This document shows positions 1 to 11,760 of a stretch of 64,000 bases of DNA, piece after piece. The notes below the pieces were generated by a model. That model ran no database searches. It worked only from the letters and a program-made list of their open reading frames with translations, and was not told where the DNA came from. Every line of letters starts with the position of its first letter. The first letter of the stretch is position 1. The position numbers were made by a program, and so were the translations under genes. The stretch is from Nautilus pompilius (lineage: Eukaryota; Mollusca; Cephalopoda; Nautilida; Nautilidae). The DNA is taken from the NCBI GenBank assembly GCA_018389105.1, contig JACATO010001002.1, positions 186,001 to 250,000 on the forward strand, in the 5' to 3' direction.

Positions 1-1553
1 AAATTTACATATACGGATCGGGTATAGAGATTGTCAGGGTAAATTCTTCTCCCGTGAATCTGGAAATGTGAAAGAAAACTTCTCGTTTGGAGGAAATGCG
101 GGCAGGTTCTTGCTAATCTCCGAAATTACAGCCGAGTGTAAGAAAGCGGAAGTTGTTTCGTTTCTGTTAAAAATAATTGTCTTAAACTTTATGAAAAGGG
201 CTGTGTTTGTTAAAGAATTTACTTATTTAAACCGGTAGACAAAAAATGTCGCAATCTTCCAGTTACACAACAACAAAAAAGAGAGAAAAAAAACGCATTT
301 TATACGGAATTTATTAGGTTTTACTATTAAAGTTCGCGCGATAACCACTGACCGTTAGCGGAGTTTACACGGGAATAACTGACACGTTAGACACGCCTTT
401 ATGCCCAGTGAAGACCCCTTTTTTTAGATCAAGTCGTTTCTTTCAGAATTTAAGATACTCAAAGAATCCGACTTAAAGCCATTACGGGCTTAGTTTTGCT
501 TGCTTGAAAAGCGCTTAGGCCAGAGATCTACTCGCGAACAAATGGCGGCTTTTAGAACAGATACGCATGCGCAGAAGGAAAATGCTTCCAAGAAAGCAAC
601 AAGGTTTGCAATTAGGTAAATGTGTGCGAGTTCTTTGCTTGTTTCTTTTGTTGTTTTTTTTGTTTTTTTCAAACCAAACACTGCAATTTTGCTCCGCTTT
701 AGGTTTCAGAAGATCACTGAGCATGTGATAGAACTTGTAGCACAACGATATAACCGCTTGCAAGTCTCAAATGGAAGCGGAGGCAATCGGGAAGAAAGAA
801 GAATCATCGCACGCAGGCAAACTTAATTAATCACCATCAAAAATTAATTATCTCTTTCTTTTCTTTGCGTTCCACATCCTTTACGACCTTAGTGTCTATT
901 CTGGTTAAAAGGACCAACGATATTAGCCATCAACAAAAAGAAATTCGTCTGTTTCTTTTCTCTCCACCCAAGCTCCTCCCCCCTCTCTCTATCTTTTAAT
1001 AAACTCTTCTCAAGGGAATAAAAATGTTCGACGTCAGACTTAATTGTTACTTTTAGAGATAATATTTTTAACCATTGTTTTCTTTCTCTGGCTTCACATC
1101 AGCGCGATCAAATGTGGCCGATATCAGCTTGTTTGATTTTGTTTTAAAAAAAGAGGGTTGCAGCTAACTGGCTTCTTTCTCGGTTTAACCCTTTTCCACT
1201 GTTAATCATTATATACCACGAATAGAATTTTAATATCATTGTTATTAACATTAATACAAATAGTAAAATTCTCATTTGATAATAATGAAATAAATTATTA
1301 TATAGAAAGTGAATAGCTAATATAAATACTCAACTATATTTAACGCACAAAGCAATACTTTTCTTCCCTTTTGTTTTTTTTTTAAATTATGATATGAATT
1401 TTCATCAGCTACTTAAACCTATTTAAAACTTGTGAAGAGAAATTGTATTTATCAAAATGTATTACTAAAATGCATTTTTAAAATGAAATTGAAATTATTT
1501 TGTTTTAATAGAAAATTTGGTTACACTACCAGTAATTTCTAATTAAACGTATG
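1..1553. other. AT-rich stretch with no recognisable gene
   Basis: I see only AT-rich unique sequence with A and T homopolymers. Short open frames at about 490-826 overlap each other on both strands, lack family motifs and look like chance. The ATG at 1551 lies three bases before the 36-bp array begins. Confidence 0.6.
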
Positions 1554-2157
1554 GATGAGGCTGTAATCGACGTCATATGTCTAACAATAGGCGAGGCTAT
1601 AATGGACGTCATATGTTTACCTGTAGATGAGGCTGTAATCGACGTCATATGTTTACCTATAGATGAGACTATAATCGACGTCATATGTCTAACAATAGGC
1701 GAGGCTATAATGGACGTCATATTTTTACCTGTAGATGAGGCTGTAATCGACGTCATATGTTTACCTATAGATGAGACTATAATCGACGTCATATGTCTAA
1801 CAATAGGCGAGGCTATAATGGACGTCATGTTTACCTGTAGATGAGGCTGTAATCGACGTCACATGTCTAACAATAGATGAGGCTGTAATCGACGTCATAT
1901 GTTTACCTATAGATAAGGCTATAATCGACGTGATATGTCTAACAATAGGGGAGGCTATAATCTACATCATATGTTTACGTACATATGAGGCTATAGTTGA
2001 CAGCATATGTCTAACTATAGATGAGGATGTAATCGAGGTCATATGTTTAAGCACATATGAGGCTATAGTTGACGTCATATGTCTAACTATAGATGAGGAT
2101 GTAATCGAGGTCATATGTTTAACTATAGATGAGGCTGTAATCGAGGTCATATGCTTT
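1554..2157. repeat. 36-bp minisatellite, about 16.8 units, open on both strands
   Basis: Sixteen full 36-bp units plus a partial one follow each other without spacers. A typical unit reads GATGAGGCTGTAATCGACGT followed by CATATGTTTACCTATA. Because 36 is a multiple of three, each unit encodes 12 residues: DEAVIDVICLPI-like on the plus strand and HMTSITASSIGK-like on the minus strand. Neither strand has a stop inside the units. Units 2-7 form a 108-bp trimer (GGC-, GATGAGGCT- and GATGAGACT-starting variants). Units 13-16 form a 72-bp dimer (TATGAGGCTATAGTT then GATGAGGATGTA). Unit 8 (1806-1839) lacks two bases, which splits the plus frame into 1551-1844 and a second part running to 2211. No promoter, splice signal or known protein family is visible. 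A noncoding minisatellite is most likely, and a repetitive peptide exon cannot be excluded. Confidence 0.95.
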
Positions 2158-3066
2158 GTTCTTAAGATGTTCTGTTATAGCCTCATCGTTGCATTTAGTA
2201 AGGATGACTAGTACTGTAACAACTTACCCTTGTAGCAACTATCCCCTGTCTATCTTCTCTATTTTAGTTCCTTCCTCCCTTAGCAATTCTCACCAAGATA
2301 AATACATTCTAAGCGTGACACTCTACTTTGATATTTTCTAAAAACTATTTTACTATTATTTATTTCAGGTTTATATGCATCCATTTAATACGTAACATTC
2401 TATAGTTTACCGTGCCGTGGTTGCAGGTTGCCTTAACGAAGTTCATTTGTTTAGTTCTGATATATTTTTGTTATATTCTCACAAATAATAATATATCACG
2501 TTCATATTATTACATTTGATTAGCAATAATACTTCTCCCTTTTTTTGAAAGTCTGAACAGTCTCGTTTAAAAATTGTCGGAAACATAAAAAAAAATTGCC
2601 GAGTGTTTTCGAAATTCTGCACGTCAACCCGGGAACGGAACGGAGTTCTTTGTTCTCTCTGCTGTGAATGGATGTTGCTACCTCAGGCTTGTATTTCAGA
2701 TTTCAAAATTCTCCTTCTGTTCCAAACATTGCCATCGAAGGCAAGTAAGGACCGTAATTATCTCTGCGCTACACGAAATTAATTGCAGAATTATTGTCAG
2801 TTTAGGAAGTTATCTTTTTGGTATTATGGGAAGTTCTTTTTGTTGTTGTTGTTCATCTGCTTTTTGTAAAAACGAATATTTTTTCAACGTCGTGCCAATG
2901 TAATTAAACAGAATGTGTCCTTCAGAATGGTTTGAATTTTGGTTTTCTGAAGAAAAATAAATGCTTCCTTTCGAAATTCTACTGCAGTCCATGGAAGATG
3001 TCTGAGAGTATTTTTAATGCAACCTGACATCAACTCAGAGTCGTCGTGAGTTCGTGTTGGATCTGT
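2158..3066. other. No gene seen
   Basis: AT-rich unique DNA. Frames of 60-79 codons at 2664-3072 lie on both strands and carry no motif. Nothing else is supported. Confidence 0.6.
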
Positions 3067-3070
3067 ATAC

Positions 3071-3108
<38 letters not shown>

Positions 3109-3110
3109 AT
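3067..3110. repeat. Compound (TA)n(TG)n microsatellite
   Basis: An alternating TA run passes directly into a TG run and ends in TATAATAAT. The whole tract alternates purine and pyrimidine. Confidence 0.97.
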
Positions 3111-3934
3111 AATAATCGAAACATCTTCAGGTAAACTTTGAAACAAAAACAAAAATATGTTAATTAATAGATTTAATTTAATCTATAAATTAAAAAAAAC
3201 AACAAACAATTGCGATAATTTACCTGTGTTGTTAATTTGTAGTGGATATCAGTCAGTTTAAAGGTCCGAACCTGATGTATGTCGGAGTTGTGCAAGATGG
3301 TGAGCTGTAAACGCTTCCATAGAAAGAAACACAAATGGCCGTTTGGCAAAATATTCCAGTGAGAATACCTACCTAGTTCTATCTCCTGTATATCTTGTTG
3401 GTAAATTATTTTTTTTTAATGTACTGATAACGAATCGCAAACATATTTTTATAAAGCCACTTAATGTGCAAGGGAAGAAGCAGTAATTGCCGGTTGGCTT
3501 CTTGAGATTTTAATGAAAGCATCAACATCGGAGTTCTAAGATAGTGCGACTTACATGATTTTTGTCATGGCTCCAGCTTTAACACTAAAGCTAACTAAAG
3601 TTTCCTCTCTGTTGTTTTCTACATTTCAAAAAATATATAAATTTCCGACCTTTTTGTGATATCAATTTAGAAAGAGATTCCAAATAAGTCACTACGGTCA
3701 GCGTATAAATGATAGTTGCATCCAAAAAATTAATTTGTAGATATAAATAGAAAGGAATAGTCAGATCGCTCTAATGCTACTTGTTCGAATTTTTATGCCT
3801 TAATAGCTCCTGTGTCTTTGCAGCTGCACAAATTATCTACTTGAGAAGTTTAAAAATTGTAATTATTTCTTGTTCTTAAAATGACTTTTTTCTATTAGAC
3901 TCGTGCCTAGCAGCCGAAAAAGGAGGCGATCACT
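3111..3934. other. No gene seen
   Basis: AT-rich sequence with homopolymer runs. No open frame, repeat or RNA-like structure stands out. Confidence 0.6.
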
Positions 3935-3991
3935 CACACACACACACACACACACACACACAACACACACACACACACACACACACACACA
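3935..3991. repeat. (CA)n microsatellite with one CAACA interruption
   Basis: A CA run is broken once by an extra A at about 3961. It gives poly-Thr/His and Val/Cys readings in frames that cross it, which are artefacts. Confidence 0.97.
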
Positions 3992-4671
3992 TCAAATAAA
4001 GCTGGTTCTTTACACCGACACACGGAAGAAATCGCGTCAAATAAAATCCATTGCGATGCCATATGCATGGGTACAAATTTTCTCGAAGGAAAGCATTCCA
4101 TTACAGAGCGCGCTGCTAATTGTACAAGAACACGACAAATCACGTACAATCTACCCATCAATCAATCTAATTCGTCAGCAAAGTAATACCTGCGGCGAGT
4201 GCTCGTCCACTGGCAGCGGGTCTGGATAATTTCGTTGTCGCCTTGAATTGACTGCGATCTGCAATTAATGATGCAGTTTTGGGCATAAGTAGCGAAACGA
4301 TAATAAAGCAGAATGAGCAGCTAGAATCGCCTCCTCGTCTACAGGCGTTTGTTGAAAATGGACCTTTCTTCGAAAATTAATCATCGGATGAAATACCACG
4401 CCGCCACCCGAGGGCTAGAGCCAGGAAACGAACATTGACCTTTTATTAACTCGCATTGGTGTTTAATGTGAATCAACGTTTTGTCAAAAACGAAGGACTT
4501 CAACGAGGAAGCAAGCCGATAGGAGTTAATCAGCAGGACGCTGTTTTCTCATCAACGACTGGCCAAAAGCATAAATTGGAGTTTAAAAAGGTGTGATTAT
4601 CTCAACTTATCTGATCACCATGGCCATCTATATTTTACTCATGAAAATGTTTTAAATTCTTATTTAAACTA
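3992..4671. other. No gene seen
   Basis: Mixed-composition unique sequence up to the TA dinucleotide at 4670-4671 that flanks the MITE. The frame at 3903-4229 is driven by the CA repeat and has no family resemblance. Confidence 0.5.
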
Positions 4672-4998
4672 CAGACAGGGCCAAAAGTACACCATCCTTG
4701 GAATTTAGCAAAACCTGTCTTCAATTCGCGCTCATATCGTCTGACATTGCACCAAAGACCAGAGCTAAATGAGTCGCACTGGTCATCATCAGGCGTTTCA
4801 GAAATCACGTGTTCGCATATCAGATTTCAAATTTTCACAGTCTCCCATTAAGTGTGTGGGAAAACACAAAGCTGTGTGTACTCCAATATGTTCACGTAAC
4901 ATTCAACATTAATATTCTGATTTAGCAGGGTTTGATTCGACCGTACCAGGCAAAATTTGAAAAATTCTAAGGTGGTGCAAAACTTTTGAGCATTTCTG
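4672..4998. mobile_element. Tc1/mariner-type MITE, 327 bp, TA-flanked (family A, copy 1)
   Basis: The element lies between TA dinucleotides at 4670-4671 and 4999-5000, as expected of Tc1/mariner insertions. The left end (CAGACAGGGCCAAAAGTA then CACCATCCTTGGAATTT) matches the reverse complement of the right end (CAGAAATGCTCAAAAGTTTT then GCACCACCTTAGAATTT). This gives imperfect inverted repeats of nearly 40 bp. No transposase is encoded. The copy at 38220-38723 shares both ends and several internal blocks, for example TTTAGCAAAACCTGTCTT near the left end, the CATTAAGTGTGTGGGAAAA region and TTTAGCAGGGTTTGATTCGA near the right end. The two copies therefore define a family inside this window. Confidence 0.85.
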
Positions 4999-5027
4999 TA
5001 CACTTAGAGGCAACATTTTCCCTCAAA

Positions 5028-5041
5028 GTGTGTATGTGTGC

Positions 5042-5087
<46 letters not shown>
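5028..5087. repeat. (TG)n microsatellite ending in CGCGCG
   Basis: A GTGTGTATGTGTGCGTGCG lead-in is followed by a pure TG run and a CGCGCG end. It begins 30 bp beyond the right end of the 4672-4998 MITE. Confidence 0.97.
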
Positions 5088-5088
<1 letters not shown>

Positions 5089-8000
5089 AATTCGTTGTCT
5101 GGCAAAATTATTTTTAGTTAGTAAATGGATGATGCCGAAGAAGTTATGCGATACTAAATGACGCAGGAAATGATTTTGTTGTTTACAACAAAGTTCATTT
5201 ACGGATATCAAACTGCGATCCTTGTAGTGTTGTCGAGGAATATAAAATATTTACATAATAAACGATTACAAATGGCTTCCTAAAATGTAAATTAAACTCT
5301 TTATTTTAATAATTTATTGTTAAACCTGAGATGTTTTTTATGAAGATATTAAGGAGAAATACATTAGTTGCCACCTTTAAATTACAGCTGTTTTTGCAGT
5401 GTGTACTCGAAAACATAATTAATCGCGTGTTGCAAACTCTCAGCAATTTTGGAAAGCTGCAGGTATATGCATACCTAGGTGTTTAATTCAGATTTAATAA
5501 CAATTATTTTAAAATTTTGTCGGTGACGAATACATCAGTTTATAATTTACTCTTCCTCAAAGATGTCCCTGATTTATCAGGGAAGGGGGCACCGGCTGTC
5601 GACGGCACGCACGGCGACGAAATCATTCTATAGATGTTCGTTAAGATTCAAGAGAAGAGCAAGATGAACTGTTGATATTGATAGTTTGAAGAAAACCCCG
5701 GGACATCTCGGTGATGTAAAGCGAAGCTTTGTTTTGTTTGGATGCCCATCAGTGAGCCCGCAGGAAGGAGATAACTGGGCGCAGTAGAACGTCACGTTCC
5801 ACATCGCTGGCTTCCCCCGCGCGTGAGAGAGACCGTTGCAATGGATTTACCACATCGCTATCCATACCACGCCACATCCTCCACCAAATCGATCAGCCTG
5901 ATATACATAGGCGAGGGCGTGGCATTCATCCCTGCCGCGGAAAACTCTATCGAACGGAAATTATTCATTGTGTCCTCAATATCTAATATTGTTGGCCATC
6001 ACACCTGTGGCTACATGCGCTACCCCACCTCCCTCCCAACACCACTGGCATCGTTTGTCAACATTCACAAAATATATCTGTAGATTGCTTTTTTTTTTTA
6101 ATCCAGCAGCCATGACGTCACACTGACTGATCTCGACAGCCATGTTCCTTTCTATAATTTGTAAGCCGGCCCTGAAAACTATTAAGGTAGACATCGAACC
6201 TCTCGCTCGAGATGTCCATCACGTCTGGCGGCCACGTGGTTCGTCTCTGTCTCACCCGCTATTGACCGACAAGAGATGGAGAAGGATACAAATGAAAACG
6301 CGCAGATTTGCTCTCTTTTTTTCTTCTCATGCCAATGGTAAACGGATGTTAATCGTCATTGGCTCTCATCACCACCCTCGTAAATAACTAGATTCTGACA
6401 AAAGTTATTTAATTAAATATTTTTTTTTTTAAAAATTATATAAAGACTGCTTCCCGCTCGCAAGTTATGCGTGACGGTGCGAACCCTGTGGACAACATCC
6501 CCAGTTAAGCCAAACGTAAATTGTCTAGTGGCAAACTAAAGATGTCTGGCTTTTAACAAAAATTCTATTCCTTTGACATTGAGGGTATCGATCGCTATCC
6601 GTACGCGTTTCAATCGGCGATCGTACGTCATATCTACCGGCGCACTAACTTGTGAGCCTGCCATAGACGAAACCCTCTCGTCTACGTTTTCAACACTTTG
6701 TTGCTAACGTAAACCCGTGATTTCTAGCAGACAAACAAACAAAGCACTCAAACGTATAAGCCATTGATTGCAACCCAGTAAAATCATGTAATTACTCTCT
6801 TTGATTGGAATCGCCTGGTTGTCACCAGATGGCTGATTGACAAATCAACCCCGTATATTCACCTTTCCGCCACCATTCCTAGACGCAAGGCAAGCAAGCA
6901 TGGCTCTCCTTATGTCTTTGTTCGATATTTTTTTCCGAGCAAAGAGTTTTCTTCTTAGAACCAGACGTTTCAAACTTGATCTCATCCGACTACAATACAT
7001 TGCGTCATTGCCTTGATGTTTAGGAATGATGTGGTTTAGCCCAGGTCGCTATTTCTCCTAACCACATCTCGGGAAGAGTTTTCACTCGACCAATCAGTCT
7101 AACCTCTCTCTCAGCCGTATTTTGGCGGTGTGAGGAGACTGAGATCCTTGACGGTTGCGGAGGAAATCTAGTCAGCAATTAATTGTCTACCTATACAAAG
7201 TCTTCTTTGCGTTTTTTAAATGAAAGGTACATGGCTGAGACAGTTCATTTTCATTCTACAAACGATTGTTCTTACACCGTCTCGACCTCAAAATATTTTC
7301 CACAATTTTTCGTTTGAAGAAACTAAAGTAACAATGGATACCTTGGCTTCATATAAAAAATCCATTTTAGCTGCCAATTTCATTTTCCAAAGAAAGCAAT
7401 AGTAATCACCATTGATGAGATCAATTAATATTTATAAATGAATATAGTATGAACTACAATGATTCAAAATCAGTGGTAAGAAAAAGTATACGGATGACAC
7501 GATAACATCATGAAATAAGTTCCTGGGCCCCTAATTATGCAAAATTCTCTAAGTGATAACAGGGTTACTATTAATGGTTTATATGTTTTTGGTTCTTTGG
7601 ATTTGTAATTCCATTTTTTTGGTTGTTTCTGTGATAATACATTTTAAATAACAAAAACGTGTTGAAAGAAAAACAAATAATTTTAATTTCTTATCGATGG
7701 TTTTTAATTTTGAACGGAAGTGTATGTACAATATATACCGTGTCCCATATGATAAATCAGATTTGCTTTTCGGGTCACCAATGTGAACGTTTGTATCTCA
7801 AGTTCTAGGATTTCAAATATTCGTCAGGTTAACCAGTGGATGCTCAGAGTTGGGCAAGAGACTAAATTATAAATATGGCATAGAAGTAATGAGAAAAGAG
7901 CAGAGAAAGAGAATTAATATATTATCGTTTCGCTGTTTGACTGTATATTGCAACTACTTCTCATTTACTTCCATGACCGGTACTTAACACGGTCGATTAA

Positions 8001-8119
8001 ACATATTACCAGTTTGCACATTTGTGTCGTTAAAGCTGAAGTTCAAATCATTTTCTATAAAATGTGAGAATTGAACTTTTATGCTAAATGCTGACTTTTT
8101 CAAACCCAGTATACATATA
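5088..8119. other. No gene seen; one CRE palindrome
   Basis: Overlapping chance frames lie at 5823-6387 in a slightly GC-richer patch. A solitary TGACGTCA occurs at 6113-6120, apart from the arrays that carry the same motif elsewhere. A short hairpin lies at 5566-5583. I cannot support a gene. Confidence 0.5.
5566..5583. repeat. Perfect 8-bp inverted repeat with 2-nt gap
   Basis: TCCCTGAT and ATCAGGGA are separated by TT. No T-run or other context suggests a function. Confidence 0.8.
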
Positions 8120-8289
8120 CAGTACTGTGCAAAAGTCTTGAGTTACCATATTTTTTTAAGATTATAGACAAGGCAGCTCATAACAGCGATTGATTTTTAT
8201 TAATATGATTTGTTATCTCTTATGGACATTTAGCAAAATTCATTTTTTTAGAAATATGTATGGTGGCTCAAGACTTCTGCTCAGCGAAA
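8120..8289. mobile_element. Short Tc1-like MITE, about 170 bp
   Basis: The left end, after TA at 8118-8119, reads CAGTACTGTGCAAAAGTCTT then GAGTTACCATA. The right end reads TATGGTGGCTCAAGACTTCT then GCTCAG, which is its imperfect reverse complement over about 25 bp. The last bases of the right end have decayed, so its boundary is approximate. The CAGTACTGTGCAAAAGTCTT style is typical of Tc1-like inverted repeats. There is no coding capacity. Confidence 0.75.
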
Positions 8290-11093
8290 CTTGTTCAGCG
8301 AAAAATCATAACACACGTTGAAAACCTGCTTGCAAATACAAGAGCAGTCCCAACGACATCGTTGGACAACTTCCGGTCTCTAAGAACTTCTTTTTCCCTA
8401 CCTACAAAAAATAAAAGATCTAGGTGTTTATATATTTTCAGCTTGCAACTGATTTATCATCACGGATCTGTTTCAAACAGTCGGCTGCATAAAATGACTT
8501 ATTGGTGAAAACGAGCCAATGCCACTGCGATTCAGTGGAGTTGATCATTTTATTTCTATGTTAGTAGATGATATTGTTTTGTATTTATAAATGAATTGCT
8601 GACTGATGAGTAATTTTTTGAGGTCCGTAGAAACGCGAGACAAGGAACACAATTTCCTTAGATAATTAATCGGAGATGTTGTGGCTTTTGGTAGCATCTG
8701 AAAATAAATCAAGTTTCGGTTTGTGAAGATACTTTTCAGCTACAACCGAAACACAACAATTTTTCAGAATTTACGCAAAGATAGCAAATCGATAATAGGC
8801 CTGCAGTAGAATTCTTATTTGTTTTCTAATGGCATTAGACTGGCGGCCAGTATCGGCACCCTGCTTGACGCCAACGCGGATTCGGACTGATGCTGATAAA
8901 CACACTAGCGTTTATAAAAACAACTCCATTGTTACCCTGGCAGGAGGAATTCGATGATACAGCGCGTGTTTGTGTGTGACCGTGTTTCATAAAGATCAAA
9001 GACAACAGAGAATTCGCCTAAAGCGGTACCCGAAAATAGACGGCGAGTTAGCGTGGGCTTCTGTTATTGGCGAGGCAGAAGTTGCTACGAAAACGGGCGT
9101 TCGGTTTCTCCCCGCCCCGACGTTCCTGGCTGGTGGCGAGGTTTCGCTTGTTCTCTGTTGTAAATCCGTTCCGCATGAGATCTTTTTCCGGATGTACTCT
9201 GGTCTCGATCCTCTACTATCCGGAAAATTTGACTGACTTCTTATTCCTCGATGGTATCCGGCACAGCATTGCAGGTGTACTCTTGGCTCGTCACGCTCAC
9301 GCTGAACTCTTGGCAGTTCTGAGCAAACTCAAACTAAAACAGATAAAAGGAAAGAAGAACCAAAAAGTCCTTACTCCGGATTAGCGGATAGATCAGCAGT
9401 AAGGTTTCCATAAAACCCGGAAGAGGTTCAGCACAGAACGAGTCACGGGCCTTTTGCTGATTAGAACGACCAGATATATCTAATTTTGTGGCTTTCATGA
9501 CGGGGAAAAAAAAAAAAAATTTAAAAAGTGGCAAATTCATCACAACAGATTGAGCTGGCGGGTAGTTTCCAAACAAAGCTTACGTTGCCATGGTGATAAT
9601 AAATCCGCGATCGGGGGGGAAAAAATTAGCATCAGAAAGAAGCAGAAATAACCGATTTTCTGCTCAGACTCACGTGAAAGCCTGGGAATTATTTCCGGGT
9701 AACATTTTTGCCATTTCGTTTCGTATTTAAAGGCCCACGTTGTCGGAGCCGGTGATTTGAATGCTATCGAACCCACTCATTAAGCAGTCAGATTCTACCG
9801 TTCGGAGGTAACATTTATAGATTGATAAATAGGGAGACTCGGTCTGAAGACAATTACTGGCGAAATTTGTCGTGGCGACCGAGCTCGGCACGAGCAGTTC
9901 GGACGGCAGAGCGCTTAGCTTTCCCGGCTGAACCGGTCGAAGGAGAGGGGTCTCTAATGAAACTCGTCTCAGTTCAATAATTCTGCGCATTTTTACTCCC
10001 GTGATAAGCTACAATAATTGTGTCTGCTCGGATTTTAAATGTCACGGCACTTTAAAACATCTTCCTTCTAATTAAGGCTTCGAGTTGTCGACCCCTTCCC
10101 GTGGTTTGGACGACAGTTTCTTAGCTAGATTTCCAAGACTTATCACAGCTACGTCAAACGGCTACTCAGATGTGACCCCCTTCAGGACACCCTCTTTATT
10201 TGATTTACGTGTTTATTCCGTTTTCATACTTGATGTCTGTCGGAGCATTTAAAAACCTCATTTCAAGCTTTAATATCGTGATATTCAAAAATAATAGTCC
10301 CTCTCGTATATATTAAAAAAAATAAGGGGAGAGGGTAGTAAAATAAACGAAATAGAATAACCAGAGGAAAAAACACAATACCTGCAGGATATTAAATACC
10401 AAGGCAAATCGGGATATCTTTCCTGTTGTTACTTATACGAATCCTTTTTTCTCCCGCATCTAAAAGTGAAGGAGTCGGTAGGTTGCAAGAACTTATGTAC
10501 AGGCATAGAGACAAGAGGGGAAGGAGTTCTGCGGCAGACTTCGCACAGGCTCACGTGGGCCTAGACCGGGACCTCGAACACCAAAAACGCAGCCTGTTAA
10601 GGAGTTTCAAACACGCGTTAAAAGGAATTTGGGAAAGATCTGTTACTAACATTATAAAACTTGTACTTCTTCAATTTTGAAATTCAAGTTAAAATAATCA
10701 TTATTGCGTGTTTTAAAGCTGCAGAGATGAACTACGCCGATGAGAGGCTGCATTCTCGAGTGCTAGAAAAATCTCGCAGTCAGAGAGAAAGTGAAAGTAA
10801 AACTAAAGGAAAATTCATCTTTACAGCGCCATTACTGACCGACATAAATAAGCAAAGCTCCCATTTTCATAGGATTTACAAGAACGCTACTATTCTTGAT
10901 GTAATGCTATGTAGATACCACATAGATCCGGTCTTTCCGTCCTTCTTGCAAGTCATTTAAAAGAAATTTAAAATACATTTTCGTCGCGTAAGTCCATATT
11001 TACTCGACATTTAATGCCATCTATCGATATTATGTATTTAATATTAATAAATCATTTAAAGATTATTTTTGTTTATTATTAGTTGTTTTACAA
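8290..11093. other. No gene seen; several small chance frames
   Basis: Overlapping frames at 8970-9384 (plus), 9334-9990 (minus) and 10426-10960 (plus) have no motifs that I recognise. A GC-richer patch lies around 8850-9230. The frames at 10426-10960 could hide a short exon, but I see no convincing splice signals. Confidence 0.45.
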
Positions 11094-11104
11094 ATTATTA
11101 TTAC

Positions 11105-11178
<74 letters not shown>
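11094..11178. repeat. (TTA)n microsatellite
   Basis: A nearly pure TTA triplet run with one ACT interruption near its left end. Confidence 0.98.
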
Positions 11179-11179
<1 letters not shown>

Positions 11180-11559
11180 AGTGCGGAAGATACCAGTCGT
11201 TCGTTTCGTTTTAACCCTGCTATCCTTTAACTAAGTCATTCTACCTGTACTAACGCGGAATAATCCGGCTTCATTCGGGTGAAGCCTTCCGCAGGAAAAA
11301 AAAGTCCAAATTTCTCAGCTTTAGCGAAAATCTGATCCGACAATGGCGATTAAAAGGCATAACGAATGATAAATTTAAGAAACAATCGTATTACTTTACC
11401 GGATTCTATGCTGGTTATGTGAAGGAAGCAAATTTTTAGAAAATTTATAATGTATTGAAAGATGTTCACTTATTCAGACATCCGTCCTTGTGTATATATA
11501 CGCAGAGGCCACACCCTGTACCGACGAGACCCCTGACCCGCAGAGGTTAGCAACCAACC
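11180..11559. other. No gene seen
   Basis: Unique sequence between the TTA array and the putative transposase relic. Nothing distinctive. Confidence 0.5.
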
Positions 11560-11760
11560 GTCCCAGGACTACATTCTTGTACGAGCACCCGAATGCCGTT
11601 TTCAAGCCTATCCCTGTAGAGAATTAATAGGGTTCAGGTCTGGGGGAACACGAAGGTTTTAACGTTGGTCGGGTGCGAGCCTGCTGCAGGTACGTGCAGC
11701 ACATACACCTGAACATCGTCAGAGTTCCCTGCTTTTACGACGCGGCCAGGAATTCAAAAC
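11560..11760 (-). pseudogene. Possible Tc1-like transposase fragment (C-terminal catalytic motif)
   Basis: On the minus strand, codons at 11643-11623 read PDLNPIN, close to the SPDLNPIE motif that holds the third catalytic acidic residue of Tc1 transposases. One base later, in a shifted frame, the reading is LYRDRLENGIRVLVQE, which resembles the LWDxLxRxIR segment that follows this motif in the family. The acidic residue itself appears replaced (E to N). The upstream half of the catalytic domain is not recognisable. A TGSV reading near 11935 on the same strand could be a trace of the N-terminal helix-turn-helix region, which would imply a large internal deletion. I infer a dead, frameshifted fragment. 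The match rests on about 25 residues, so it could be fortuitous. Confidence 0.4.

Noticed and set aside
1554-2157. 36-bp direct repeats as a CRISPR array
   Set aside because: Units are contiguous with no unique spacers, and the sequence is eukaryotic in character.
3903-4229. Open frame with His-Thr run as a gene
   Set aside because: The frame depends on the CA repeat, has no domain and is overlapped by an equally long frame on the other strand.
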